From: Proales similis
Lineage: Eukaryota > Rotifera > Eurotatoria > Ploima > Proalidae
Direction of reading: 5' to 3'
Assembly: GCA_019059635.1 (NCBI GenBank)
Contig: JAGVRJ010000010.1
Coordinates: forward strand, 498,501-562,500
DNA: 64,000 nucleotides
The notes below the pieces were generated by a model that was not told the DNA's origin, ran no database searches, and worked only from the letters and a program-made list of their open reading frames with translations. This document shows positions 44,892 through 58,900 of this stretch, piece after piece. Numbering within the stretch: position 1 is the first letter of the stretch; every line of letters begins with the position of its first letter. The position numbers were made by a program, and so were the translations under genes.

Positions 44892-46627
44892 CTACTCGGC
44901 CTCTTGCTCACTGTGGTGCCTTTTCATGTCCCTGACGAGAAACCTGTGCGCCAATAGAGCGTTAAGACAATCATCATCAGCGGCGGCAGAGGCGAGATAA
45001 AGAGGAATTACCACAAAAACGGAAGACAGGCGAGACCGATAAATATGCCGATGAGGAACGTGAGGCCCGGAAAGGTCGACAGCGTTGCCTTGTAAATGAA
45101 CGAGAACACTGTGGAGCTCACAATCAGCACCAGGAACTCAACCACCGAAATGATGCCGAATATTTTGCCTTTGAAGACGTTGAGTTGTGTTGAGTCGAGA
45201 AGCATTGATAGCAAACAAGTCTCTTACCGGTCTCGTTTTCTTTCACGATTTTCGAAGCGAAAAGACGTACGTTGACAATAAAGTAGTTTGAAAACATGTA
45301 GGAGACAGGCGCTTAATTAAATGCGTTCAAGAAGAGGGCCGCAGCGAAAGAGGAACAAGAGCCTACCGAACCAGATGAGGAATCCTTTGAATGAAGCGGC
45401 GAAAAAGAACAATAGATTGAGAAGCTCAGAAGAGAGGCCAAGAATGAACAGATTCTGGTCTGGAACTTGAAACGAGTTCTTGAGAATGGGCATTATGACC
45501 AGCAAGGCGAGTGCTTTGCAGCCAGTGTTGAACGCCTTGAAATAGCCGTAGTCGACCTGAGTGAGCGAAATGGGCTTCTTGACCAAGTAGAGGTATTGAA
45601 GCGAGATGATGCCCAACGAGATCGACGCGCCCATGAAGTAGAGCAGGAGCAGAGCGAGTAGATGCAAGCGTCCGTTACTGGCTCGTTTCTCTGTCAGCAG
45701 GGCGTAGGCTTCCTTCAGAAAGAGGCAGCCACGGAGAGAGCCACATCCACTCCGGCTCGGCTCTGCAACCTCTGCTGCTGGCTCACTACTTCTAAAGTTG
45801 GCATTTTCAATCGTGTCTGCTGCGGTCAGATCGGCTGGGCTATTGAGTTGCGGAGCGTAGCCCACGCTCCCTCCGCTCAGCCGCTTGCGGCGAAGGTATT
45901 CAAACATGAGCAGAACGTAGATGAGCACGGCCAGGTAGATGCACAGACTGATTATATAAGTTTTCTTGTAATTCAACAGCACGCCTTTGTTGCCTAGCAA
46001 GTGTCCGCTGAGCAGAGAGCCCAGAAACTGGCCGAATAGAAGAGCGGCCTCGCAGACCGAATACCTAATTGCTTTGACTCGACCTCTGGGCCTTTTACCA
46101 GAATGATCTTGGTTGTGGTTGATGGACAAATGACTGAACGACGACGATATAAATGCAAGTGAGCCGCCTCCGACGCTGCCGTTTATGAATTGTGAAATGA
46201 ACAAGAGCGTCATGCTCAGGCCGAAACTGGGCGGTTCGACTGCGAATATGCAGATCACGGCTTGCATTATGGAGCCGATCAAAGAGACCAACAGTGGAAT
46301 TCGATAGTTCATGCGGCGATCGCCGATGCCGGCAAAGTAGACGATCGAAACCATAGCCGGGATCATGAACGAAATGTTCAAGTAGATGAGCAGTTCGCTG
46401 GAAATCTCCTGAACCCGGCTCGATGCGTCCGTGTGATTCTTGAGGGCGTCGCATGTGCTCTCGTCGTATTCGCTGAGGCAAACGCGCCTGTAAACCAGGC
46501 TGTACTGGGCGATGATGTTTATGTCGTTGGAGAGAACATAGGAAAACAACGCCGGATAGATGAGGTACCAGTCAAGTCCTTTGACGAGGTTCGCCTTTAT
46601 GGACACAAGCTTTTCAAATGCCGGCAT
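44892..46627 (-). CDS. SLC46-like major facilitator transporter
   Basis: Four exons, 45367-46627, 45228-45311, 45012-45168 and 44892-44943, sum to 1554 nt (517 aa). About twelve hydrophobic helices are visible. The first loop is glycosylatable (KNHTDASS). GIGDRRMNYRIPLLVSLIGS resembles the loop 2-3 signature of the SLC46 group (proton-coupled folate transporter, thymic transporter), as do GQFLGSLLSGHLLG and the helix layout. It would move a solute across the plasma or lysosomal membrane; the substrate cannot be told. The C-terminus is short and charged (RDMKRHHSEQEAE). The intron before the last exon rescues what would otherwise be a stop directly after the last helix. Confidence 0.75.
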
Positions 46628-46908
46628 TCTGTGCTCAACCCGCTCCGCCGACAGCTCATTCGAAATAGATGAAATGCCTGCGCTCCAAGTTGATTATCTG
46701 GTTTTTATTAGGAACCAGATCTGAATATACTCGACAACAAGTAAGCAACTAAAAACTGATGATAATTCATTTCGTTCGAGATTAGAGTTAAGTTTACATC
46801 GAGTTAGGTAGAAATGCATCAACCTTGCTTCACGTGACATTCTGCCATTTGATTAACAAACATTCTAGGCCGGGTGAGTAGAAAAGAGGAAAAAAGTTCG
46901 TAAAAAAG

Positions 46909-46981
46909 TGTTCGCACCAAGGATCGAACTTGGGACCTTCTGTGTGTTAGACAGATGTGATAACCACTACACCATGCGAAC
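46909..46981 (-). tRNA. tRNA-Val(AAC), copy 1
   Basis: 73-nt gene on the - strand. Acceptor stem GTTCGCA pairs with TGCGAAC. The A box is TGGTGTAGTGG, the anticodon loop contains CTAACAC (AAC), and the T arm is CCAAG-TTCGATC-CTTGG. A run of T follows the 3' end (Pol III terminator). It resembles other animal tRNA-Val-AAC. Confidence 0.95.
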
Positions 46982-47512
46982 TTATCGATCACCCTGAGTA
47001 AAGGAGTAAAAACGCCGATCGTTTTCAATTTCGAGCTTAGTTGCATTCTGAATCTAAGAACGCGCTTATCTGTTGGGAAATCCAACATCTGCTGACCAAG
47101 CAGTGTTTGAAGGGTTTTCTCGAATCTCAATTGCTTAATGCCATGCTTGCTTGGTCAAAGCTGGAATATTTGAACAATCGGGCTCTTTATTCACTTCATC
47201 AAGTCGGCGAAAACAGTGACCATACTCGTGCTTGTGGCTAGTAATACTGGGCCGGTCTTAAAAGAGAACTTATTTGAAAATTAAGTTTAAAGAGAATCCC
47301 ATCTGATGTTTAAGGCAAACTTGCCCAAGAGAAACGTGACTAGGAGCAGTTCCTAGATTTTGTTCGAAAACCGCCCAATTTAATTCACAGCTCTTGAGAA
47401 ATTTTTATCAAGACCGGCAGACAACTCAAGCAAGCAATTTTACTTGCTTCTGAGTGCTTAGAGTGAAAAGAAATAACGGTCGAAAAGGTAGATAGGAATG
47501 AATAAAAAAAAG

Positions 47513-47585
47513 TGTTCGCACCAAGGATCGAACTTGGGACCTTCTGTGTGTTAGACAGATGTGATAACCACTACACCATGCGAAC
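47513..47585 (-). tRNA. tRNA-Val(AAC), copy 2
   Basis: Identical in sequence to the copy at 46909-46981, same strand. Followed on its 3' side by an eight-T run. The gap between copies 1 and 2 is 531 bp. Confidence 0.95.
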
Positions 47586-47777
47586 TTATTCTTTTTATTT
47601 ACAGACTAATCTCTTATCCAATATAAATTCAGGCTTAAATTCGTGTCCAACTTAAGAGTGCAGAGCACCGCTCGGCTGAAGGAGAGTTTGAAAAAATTTA
47701 AAATTCGTAAAAGCAGCAGTTTATATTGTTTGGCTCTTTCAGTCGGGTTGCTATTTTTATGCAGAAGCAAAAAAAAA

Positions 47778-47850
47778 TGTTCGCACCAAGGATCGAACTT
47801 GGGACCTTCTGTGTGTTAGACAGATGTGATAACCACTACACCATGCGAAC
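47778..47850 (-). tRNA. tRNA-Val(AAC), copy 3
   Basis: Identical to the other two copies, same strand, with a run of nine T on the 3' side. The gap from copy 2 is 192 bp. Flanks outside the tRNA are not obviously similar between copies. Confidence 0.95.
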
Positions 47851-48054
47851 TTGCTTCTTCTGTAGGCGTTTATTTCAAATATGAAATTTTAGTAATCAGC
47901 TCCGCAATTCAAATGTTCAAAGACAATTACTACCGATTCGTCTTAAATTGAGAGAAATAGAGATCGATCAAAAGCATTCTCAAGTCGAAGGGATTCTTTT
48001 TTTTACTAAAATCATCATAAATTGAAAAAAAACTTAAAAACAATTTGCTCCCAT

Positions 48055-49672
<1,618 letters not shown>

Positions 49673-49974
49673 TGTTGTTGACTTTTACAAATCGAATTGA
49701 CCAAATGTGCGTGTGTGTGTGTGTGACGAAATAGAGGAAAGCAACGAGCTGGCTCATTACGACCATTACGAGTTGAATTGGCGTCAATTAAGAATTGATG
49801 AGATTTTATTTGCTCAATGATTATTTTGTTGTTGTTGTTGTTTGAATGATCTTAACACCGTTCTGTTCATGAGAGCTCATTTTAGTCGAAAAAAAAGAGA
49901 GAGAGAGTCATTCAAATGAGAAGTAAAATGTATACACAAATCATGCACGCACGCAAATGAGCCTAGTCGCAGGC

Positions 49975-51354
<1,380 letters not shown>

Positions 51355-51814
51355 TGTTAATGATGATGATGATGTTGTTGTTGTTGCTGCTGCTGCTCGT
51401 ACACGGTGAATGGCTCAAGATGGGCCGCACTGAGTTCGTGTTGTGAATTTGAGTGTGCGACGCTCGCTAGCTCGTTTGGAAAGCTTAGTGATTCAAGCGA
51501 CAAATAGAATCAAACGGATATCAAGAAGAAGAAGAAGCTCAACTTGGCTTCTGAGCACATGTTCACGGGTAATTGCTGGACGTGGCAAATGAAACCTAAC
51601 ATTTGTCCACCAGCCTCCGCTTCGTTTAGCCGCACTCAACCTGACTGGGACCCACTCAAGCATGCCCCGCTAAAGACGCAGCTTCGTTCCAAAATGGACG
51701 CGAGTTTTCACTTTATTTTTGTTTGATTGCATTTTGGTCAATTAAGCTAAAAGTATTCATGGTTGAACTACTAGCGGTTGTTTGGCCTGGATGGGGCCGG
51801 TATGGCAGGCTGGT
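51355..51814. other. Non-coding gap upstream of the RBBP4/7 gene
   Basis: About 460 bp including a TGATGATGATGATG / TTGTTG / CTGCTG composite triplet run at 51359-51397, which would lie in the 5' UTR or promoter of the chaperone gene. No ORF called. Confidence 0.5.
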
Positions 51815-52123
51815 TTAGAGCTTGATGAGAACCAGCTCGAATTTGGAGTCGAGCTGATTCAGATCAACTTGCAGTCTGCCGTCCACGACAGTGTACAAGA
51901 CGTTCTCGCCGTTCTCGACAGTCGCTGACAAGTAATAGCTTGAGCCATCGGAGAGAAGAGCTCCGTCGACTTGGAACTTGAAGTCGAATGGAAACGATTC
52001 GATTCCTTGAAGAGTCTCATGGCCGATCTGATCTTCGTCCTTGAAAAGTCTGATGTAGACCACAGAGCCCTCTGGGAATTTGCTCGGGTTCTGGCTGGTT
52101 AGAACTCCTTCGATCAACTTCAT
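51815..52123 (-). CDS. Small YbaY/YscW-like beta-barrel protein
   Basis: A 102-codon ORF from the first ATG (52123). It has a regular strand-like pattern: KLIEGVLTSQNPSKFPEGSV, VYIRLFKDEDQIGHETLQG, PFDFKFQVDGALLSDGSSYY, LSATVENGENVLYTVVDGR and LQVDLNQLDS. That arrangement resembles the small YscW/YbaY-type domain (Pfam PF09619), best known from bacterial lipoproteins. No signal peptide or lipobox is present from this start. An upstream exon is possible: an AG acceptor-like site lies at 52149-52150, and the frame stays open to 52147. Function unknown. Assignment is by pattern only and should be taken as tentative. Confidence 0.5.
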   Translation of the reverse strand: MKLIEGVLTSQNPSKFPEGSVVYIRLFKDEDQIGHETLQGIESFPFDFKFQVDGALLSDGSSYYLSATVENGENVLYTVVDGRLQVDLNQLDSKFELVLIKL

Positions 52124-52907
52124 CTCGATCTTGTTAAATGCTTTCAATTCTAAAATGAATTTAGACCAGAATTAGCGCTGGCTGGACGAGAATTGGCTGG
52201 ACGAGTGTTGATGTGATCATGGGAATTGGCCTAGCTTCAAACAAATTTGCACTGTAAAAGTTGGCCGATTTTAATTGAACAATCGCCTGAAATCGCTCCT
52301 TTCTTGTTTTATTTGCGTATAGACATTCGCATAAGCGTTCGGTTAAATATAGAAAATGCAAATTAGAACAAACGCATCAGCTCGCTCAATCCTTTTCAGT
52401 CCATGCATTCATTTGAACATTATTCGCTCCTCAGCCCTTGGTTTGAACATTACTCCCCTGTGCGCTGTTGTTGATGTGAGCGTGATTCAGACATCCAGCG
52501 AAGCTGAGAGCGCGTTTATTATGCACATGTCCTCACGCTCTGACTCGCAGCAAAGAGCAAAACAACGCTCTGACTCGGGCTATTTTGGCTTTTTTCTGTT
52601 CACGTATTAAGGAACCTTTCTATTGAGGTTTATTTTAAATCGGGCGGGAGCAAAATTTAAGGCAAAAAGAAAATACTAGACAAAGAATAGAAGATGTGAC
52701 ACCGTGTCAATTAGAATGAAACGCCGAGTGTGTGTGTGTGATAAATAAATTAGGAAAAGGAGAAGAGATGCTCCAAAATAGAGGAGAGCTCGAGCAAAAA
52801 GCGGCCTGCGCGCAAAAGTCAGCGAAATGGATGATGCCTAAAGATGGAGAGGATGGCGAAAAAATTCATAAAAGTCTGTGCAGAGGATGCAAGAGGCATG
52901 TACAATT
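52124..52907. other. Non-coding gap
   Basis: About 780 bp between the small YbaY-like gene and the RhoGEF gene. It includes a short GT run near 52728-52740. No gene recognised. Confidence 0.45.
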
Positions 52908-55900
52908 TCAGTCAAAGGACGCCTGTGCAGTGAAGAGATTGTTGGAGTCGTCGATCGCCTCGTCGTCGTCGTCGTCGTCCTCGTCCTGTTCATAGTAGTT
53001 TATCTGCTCGTCCTCAGACAAGTCTCCGGTCGGCGAAGTGGAGAGAAGGCTGTTTGAAGCCACGTCCAAACTGTTCTTGAGCATTTTGCTCGATCTCAAC
53101 TCTGGCTCGTCGTCGTTGTACTCTCTCTCGAGCAGGGCCACGCTTGTAGAGTCTTCGTCTTCGCCCGGCTCAGTGACGTCGTGCAGAGGGCTAAGAGTCA
53201 ATTGGAGATTGGGCAAATTGCTGCTCTCGCTAGTTGTACAGCTTTGCTGCTGCTGCAGATGGTTGCGGTGTATGAGCTTTAAATTGCTCTCCAGTCTGAG
53301 CAGATCTTTGTTCAAGTCGATTCGGTTCAACTCGGTCTGGGCGACTATGCTCGACGAGATGCCGTTCAATATCCTAATGGAGTGTAATATCAGCTCGTTA
53401 GTGTCCATTCCTTCGCGTATGTCATCCGACGAGAGCTATTCAAGAATACGGTTTCAGAACAAAACCGCCTTGGCGAGAAAGGAAAGTGAAATTGAAACCT
53501 CTTTCTGTGGCCTGCTCTCGTCCAGCCGCTCCAGCAGAGTGAGACGGGTTCTCAACAGCTGCTCGATCTTCTCCGTGTTCGCGTCCAGTTCATCTGAGCG
53601 ATCGAATGCGAGATTGAAAAGGGTCAGAAGATTGGACTCGAGTCTAACTTACGCAAAATGCTCGTCGCGTTCACTCGCTGGTCCACACTGGTCAGAGTGC
53701 TCGCGCTCATATGCGACGGCAGCAGACTGGCAGTCGAGGAAAGGGACGATCCGAAGGTCGGAGTGGGCAGCGAAGAAGTCGAATGGTTTGTTCGAAGCGA
53801 CATGAGCGAGTTGGACGACGAATGGGCGTTGGCAAATAGATCAGGCCGAATCGAGACCAGCTCTTGCAAGTATTGAATCCATTTGTTGCGTTCGTCGCCC
53901 GATTTGGCGATCAGAATGAACAGCATTTGAGTCTGAATGGGCTTGTGATTTGCCTTGGGCCTTGGCTCTTCGTCGCTTATGATGACCACCATGCAAAAGT
54001 TGCGCCTCTCTGGCATCGGCTTAAAGTCGTTTATGCATTTGAGCGGAATCACGGGCGTGAACGTTTGCCGCGTCTTGTTTATTGTGTAAGAGAGCGGACG
54101 TAGGAGGTAGCGGCGTTTCTCGTCGCTCGACCTCTCCAGGAACACCAGTATGTCGTCGAAAAGCAGCGCGAGCAACTTGACTCCGTTCACTTTCCACTCG
54201 AGTTCACTTTCAAACACCAGGCGTCGACTGCGCAGCTCTAAATTCTATTCAAGCGACCAGGGAAAGAGGGAGAGAGAGAGAATGATTGTCTGCGATCCAA
54301 CAAGGGACGAGGTGAAAGATTGCTTACTTTGTAGTGGGCCAGAATACTTGACTTGACGCAGTACTGGTCGAACTCTCTGGTGTCCAGCAGCGACTGGATT
54401 TCGTTCACTCGCTTGCGGTTCTCACATTCGCTGACGGCGTCGTTCACGTACTGCGATATACGACTGCTGGCGTCCATGCATCTTGTGAGTTTCTGCTTGT
54501 CCTCTTGATCTAAGCCAAAGGCAGGGTCAAAGACCGCAAGCAGTCAAATGGAGATTAAATACTCACTCGTGGCATTTTTGCTCAGCTCGTGGAACAAGAG
54601 TTTGTATTTGACCAGGCGCTGCACTTCGGTGGGTATGAAGTCCTTTAGATGAAGCTTCCGGCATATTTGATCGTTTTCGGCTCGCTTAAGTATTACAGAC
54701 ACAAGAAGAGCAGGTTAGGCTGCGAGCTTGGCCAGGTGGCGCCAATGAGAGACAGCGACTTACGTTGAGAAAAGTGCGAAATTTCTCGCTCTTCATCTTG
54801 TCCTGCAGCAGTTTCATGGCGTCGCGCTGGTTCTGACAAAACGTGGCACACGCGCTCTGGAATCGTTCGCCTTGTTTGCCCTCGAACTGTTCGAGTAGGA
54901 CGGCAACCAACTGGTCGATGGGCACGATCTTGTGATCGCTGCGAAGCTTTTTCAGTTTGTTGTTGAACTCGGAATGCAGATCGAGCACTTCCTCGAGATT
55001 CGGAAATAGAAGATTGCGCTCTTGCTCGGTTAGATACATTTCGACTTTGATCGGAATGTAAAAATGGTGCTTCATGATCTTTAGATTTCTGACGTGCTTT
55101 TGCTCGGTGTGAATGAGCTCGTTGATGATCTCTTGCATTTTGATGTCGGCCTTGGGAATCTGCTCGAGCAGGGAGCGATTGATGCCAAGAGCGGGCAGCT
55201 CTTCGTCCACTTCCATGTCCGAGTCGATTGTCCACGAAAACTGAGGCTGGTGTGCTAAAGGAGGAGCCGAGCTCGCCTGCTCGACTATGGGCGACGACGC
55301 CGTTTTTATTTGCCCTTCGTCAGTCCGCTGTTCGACCCGACAAGGCACCGACGCATCGCCCCATGAGCCGTCGCTGTATTGAAAGAACGGATTGGTCGCC
55401 GACATAATCGCCGTCTTGATCTCGTCCGGCTCTGGGTCACTGTTCAAAACAAACGTGTTAAGCGAGCGAGCAAATATTAAACAGCTGTGATCAAAAACAA
55501 AAACTGAATGAAAGCAGCTCTAAAGCCAAGGCAATTAGAAAAACAAGCGTTCGACTCGGGCGTTTACCTCTTTGATCGGAGAACAGACGATTTAGAGCGC
55601 TTTGTGTCAACTTTCAAGCTATTGACCCGTTTGCATGCTTGCTCGTTTTTGGAGCCGTTTCTGATTTGCGAATAGAGCGATAAATAGAAATGTGAAGAGA
55701 AGAAGCGCGCGCAGCAAGGGCAGTGGAGAAGGAACGCGTTTGAGAACAAGCGAGCGTTCGAGCAAAGCGTGCTTACGCAATCGCCAGTGGCAGTGACTTA
55801 CTTGAATCGACTGTGTCGAAGCAGCTGCTCGTCGCCAGAGTCTTCGCTCACCGTGTTGTTGCGGTTCAATGTGGGCGCGTGGCCGGCGCCGCTTAATATT

Positions 55901-58900
55901 TGCTCCAGTTTCTTGGCGTTCAGACTCTCGAATTTCTTTATGGCTAGTCCGACCGGCAGATTTCCTAACGTTTCGAATGAGCAGGATTTAGGTTTCAGGT
56001 TTGACTGAGGAACGAACGAATCGCCGCCACCACCGCCACTTGGGGCGGGAGGACGGGATTCTGTGTTGCGTGCGAGTCGCTCGTCGCTTGGTGCTCAAGG
56101 TTAACTTTGCAGGAGTAGGAGAAAAGGGAGACGGGCAGAAGTGGCGAACGATCAGGTCGCACTCAACACAGGAACGAAACACTCACTAAGCTCGCTGTCC
56201 AAACGCTTATGAAACTCACGCTCGTATTTGCTCGGCTCATAGTCGAGCGAATAGCCATTTTCCGTTTGTTCGCTCAGTGATTCCCTTTCGCTCGACTCGT
56301 GCTGCATTGATGCGCTCGAGTTTATGTGAAATATGCTGCGCAGTTCGTTTGCCGGATCTTCGTCTTTTTCTTCAAAGTCATTTAAGTTTGAATTCAGCCA
56401 AGGCACTCGGCTCGGCTTACTTTTGGTGCCGAACAATATCTTTTGGAAATTGTCCAGCTTTTCCTTGTACTCGGTCTTGATCGTCTTCGCCGACCCAGAG
56501 CATTCCTGGCACATGCTGGCCGGCAAGCAGCTCCTGTGCAGCTTAACGTCGCACTTGGCCTCTGCCAAAGAGCCAATTGAAAACGACTTGACTCAAATGG
56601 CCAGAAAAGTGACTCACTCTGACAGAGGAGGCCTTGATAGCCAATGCCCCAAAAGGCACGGCCGCAATTTGAACAGACCAGCTTGGAGCATGTGAACATG
56701 TGATCGACTAGACTGTGTCCACGCAGTGAGATAGTCGCGTTCTTCTTCAACTTCGACTTTTTCTGATGGAACGTCGGAATTTTGTCCAGCTCGTATTTGC
56801 CAATGTACTTTATGGGCAGAGCGAGCCGCTTGGCGAACGTGGCAAACGAGCATATGAGCGCAGAGCTGCGTGCCTCTTCGACTCGGGCGTCGTTCCACTC
56901 GACGCTCTGCAGTAAAAGTTGAGAATTGAGTTTGCTGACGTAGCTCTGAAAGCTGTCGGCCAGAGTGGCTCGCACTGGCTCAGACAGCGTTCTGTTTGAT
57001 TGCTCTAGTTTGACGAAACTGCTCGGATAGTGGACGAAACCTGCTCGGACAGAGGTGAAACCAGCAACGGTCAATTGAATTTGGTCGCAATTGAACAAAC
57101 CTAGTTGACGTAGCTCTCTGAACCGAGCGAGTTGAGAGTTGACCTCTTGTTTGGCGTCCGAGCGTGACTCGTCCATCACGTTTCGCAACAGACTCATGTT
57201 ATCGAATGACTGAATTTTCTCAAACAAGTCTTCCATTTTCTTGACCAATTGCTCCGAACATCGAACTCGTAGTGGCTGTGTTTGCGATCAGAGCGATATT
57301 CTGAAGGCCAATGAATGCAGCGCTTACCGCGTTGGGCATCAAGAAAGTGGAGAACAACTCGTAGGCCCATCGCACCATGTGCTCCTTCTTCTCGTTCATG
57401 TGGAGAAAATCTTCGACGAAAAGGCTAAAATACTGAAACGCCAACGGTTAGATGATTGTCCTGCTCCTGGTTTCTTAAGGGTCACTTACCAACGCGTTTG
57501 GAAGCTCTGACTCGACGGATAGAAGATAGTTGAGGAAAATGCACAGATTAATGGGCTTCACTGCTAATCGGTTGAAGTCAGCAAAGCCCTGCTTGTCGAA
57601 CGCCTCTTGTTGTCGCGCCTGAGCCAGCGGGCTTAGTGCATGCTGAGGCATTATACTCGGCTCGAATAGATTATCGTCACTTGAGAGCTCATCGCAAGCG
57701 CCACTAGCGCCCAGCTCGGTTAACTTAAAAAAGTTAAATTTCGTCTTTTGGTCGGTATGGCTGATTGAAGAAATTCCACTCACTTTGACGTGTTCGCTCT
57801 GATCCTCGACCAACATTTTCAAGTCAGACTCGGAGGTCGAACTAACCAGAGAGCCTTTCGGTATGTTTGACAGTGACTGCGTGTGGTATCGATTTGTATT
57901 GGATACGCTCTGGCCGAATGAAGCGTTTAAGTTGCGCATGGAAACAAATGAGAGAGAGAGAGAGAGAGAGTTTACCTTTGCTTTGGTGATCACCCTGCGG
58001 TCGGTAACGAACGGCTTTGGCTCCACATGAAACGACTCGTCTGACATTGAATGCTGCTTACGATGTGTCTTGAATGCAATGAAATCATGCGCGGATAGAT
58101 CGGCTGCAGAATGACCGGCCACTGCCAGATCGGCCTGAGCAGCCAGCTCTTGATTTATGGACTTTTCTATTTCGGGCAGATTGGCGCTTATTAGTTCAGA
58201 TAGGCGAGTAGATGCATCGCTTGTCGGAACGGGCTCGGAAGCCACGGGCGCATCGTCTACCGGCCGACTTGGCTCTGACTGAGGCGCCGAGTCGGCCAAG
58301 TGGCTTGCTTGATTATTTTGATGGTGTTGGTGGCTCATTGCATCATCTAGCTCATTAGAGTTGCTTCTACTGCTATCGGTGCCGAGCTTGCGATTTAGCG
58401 TCAGTGAGACGAATGAGTTTGCTTTTTAAACGAAAATAGATTGTTAATGGTTTGTACTTTTTCAAAACACACACACACGCGCACTCATAAGAATCATAAT
58501 GGGCGTTGAAATACGATGCCGGCAACAAGTCGGCGCGGCGAACAGGCAAATGATCGGGCTCTTGGAGAGAATAATGCGGGCAATTTAAAGTCGACTCATT
58601 CGCTTTTTGCCTTTTCTTCTTTAAACTCATGCGCACACTTGGAGACAGAGAAGCATGCAGCAGACCAGAAGCAAGACCAACACACAACTCAGCTCATGAC
58701 TGTACTGCAGTTCAAGGTGTCTTATTTTGGGATGAACACAAGCTTACAGAAGCCGATCAGTGACTCGATCGAGCGACGTTTGCGCCCGGTCGAAAGCGCC
58801 GAAGAGGACGACGATGAAGGATGATAATAATTGGAGGACGGCTTCTTTCGCTCGCTTGTGAAACTTGTGGACAAATGCTCGCCTCGTTTGAATTTTGACT

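Larger units (their letters stand above)
46628..48054. other. tRNA-bearing intergenic region
   Basis: About 1.4 kb between the SLC46-like and RIO2 genes. It contains three tRNA-Val genes on the - strand and otherwise AT-richer DNA with no ORF I can support. Confidence 0.7.
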
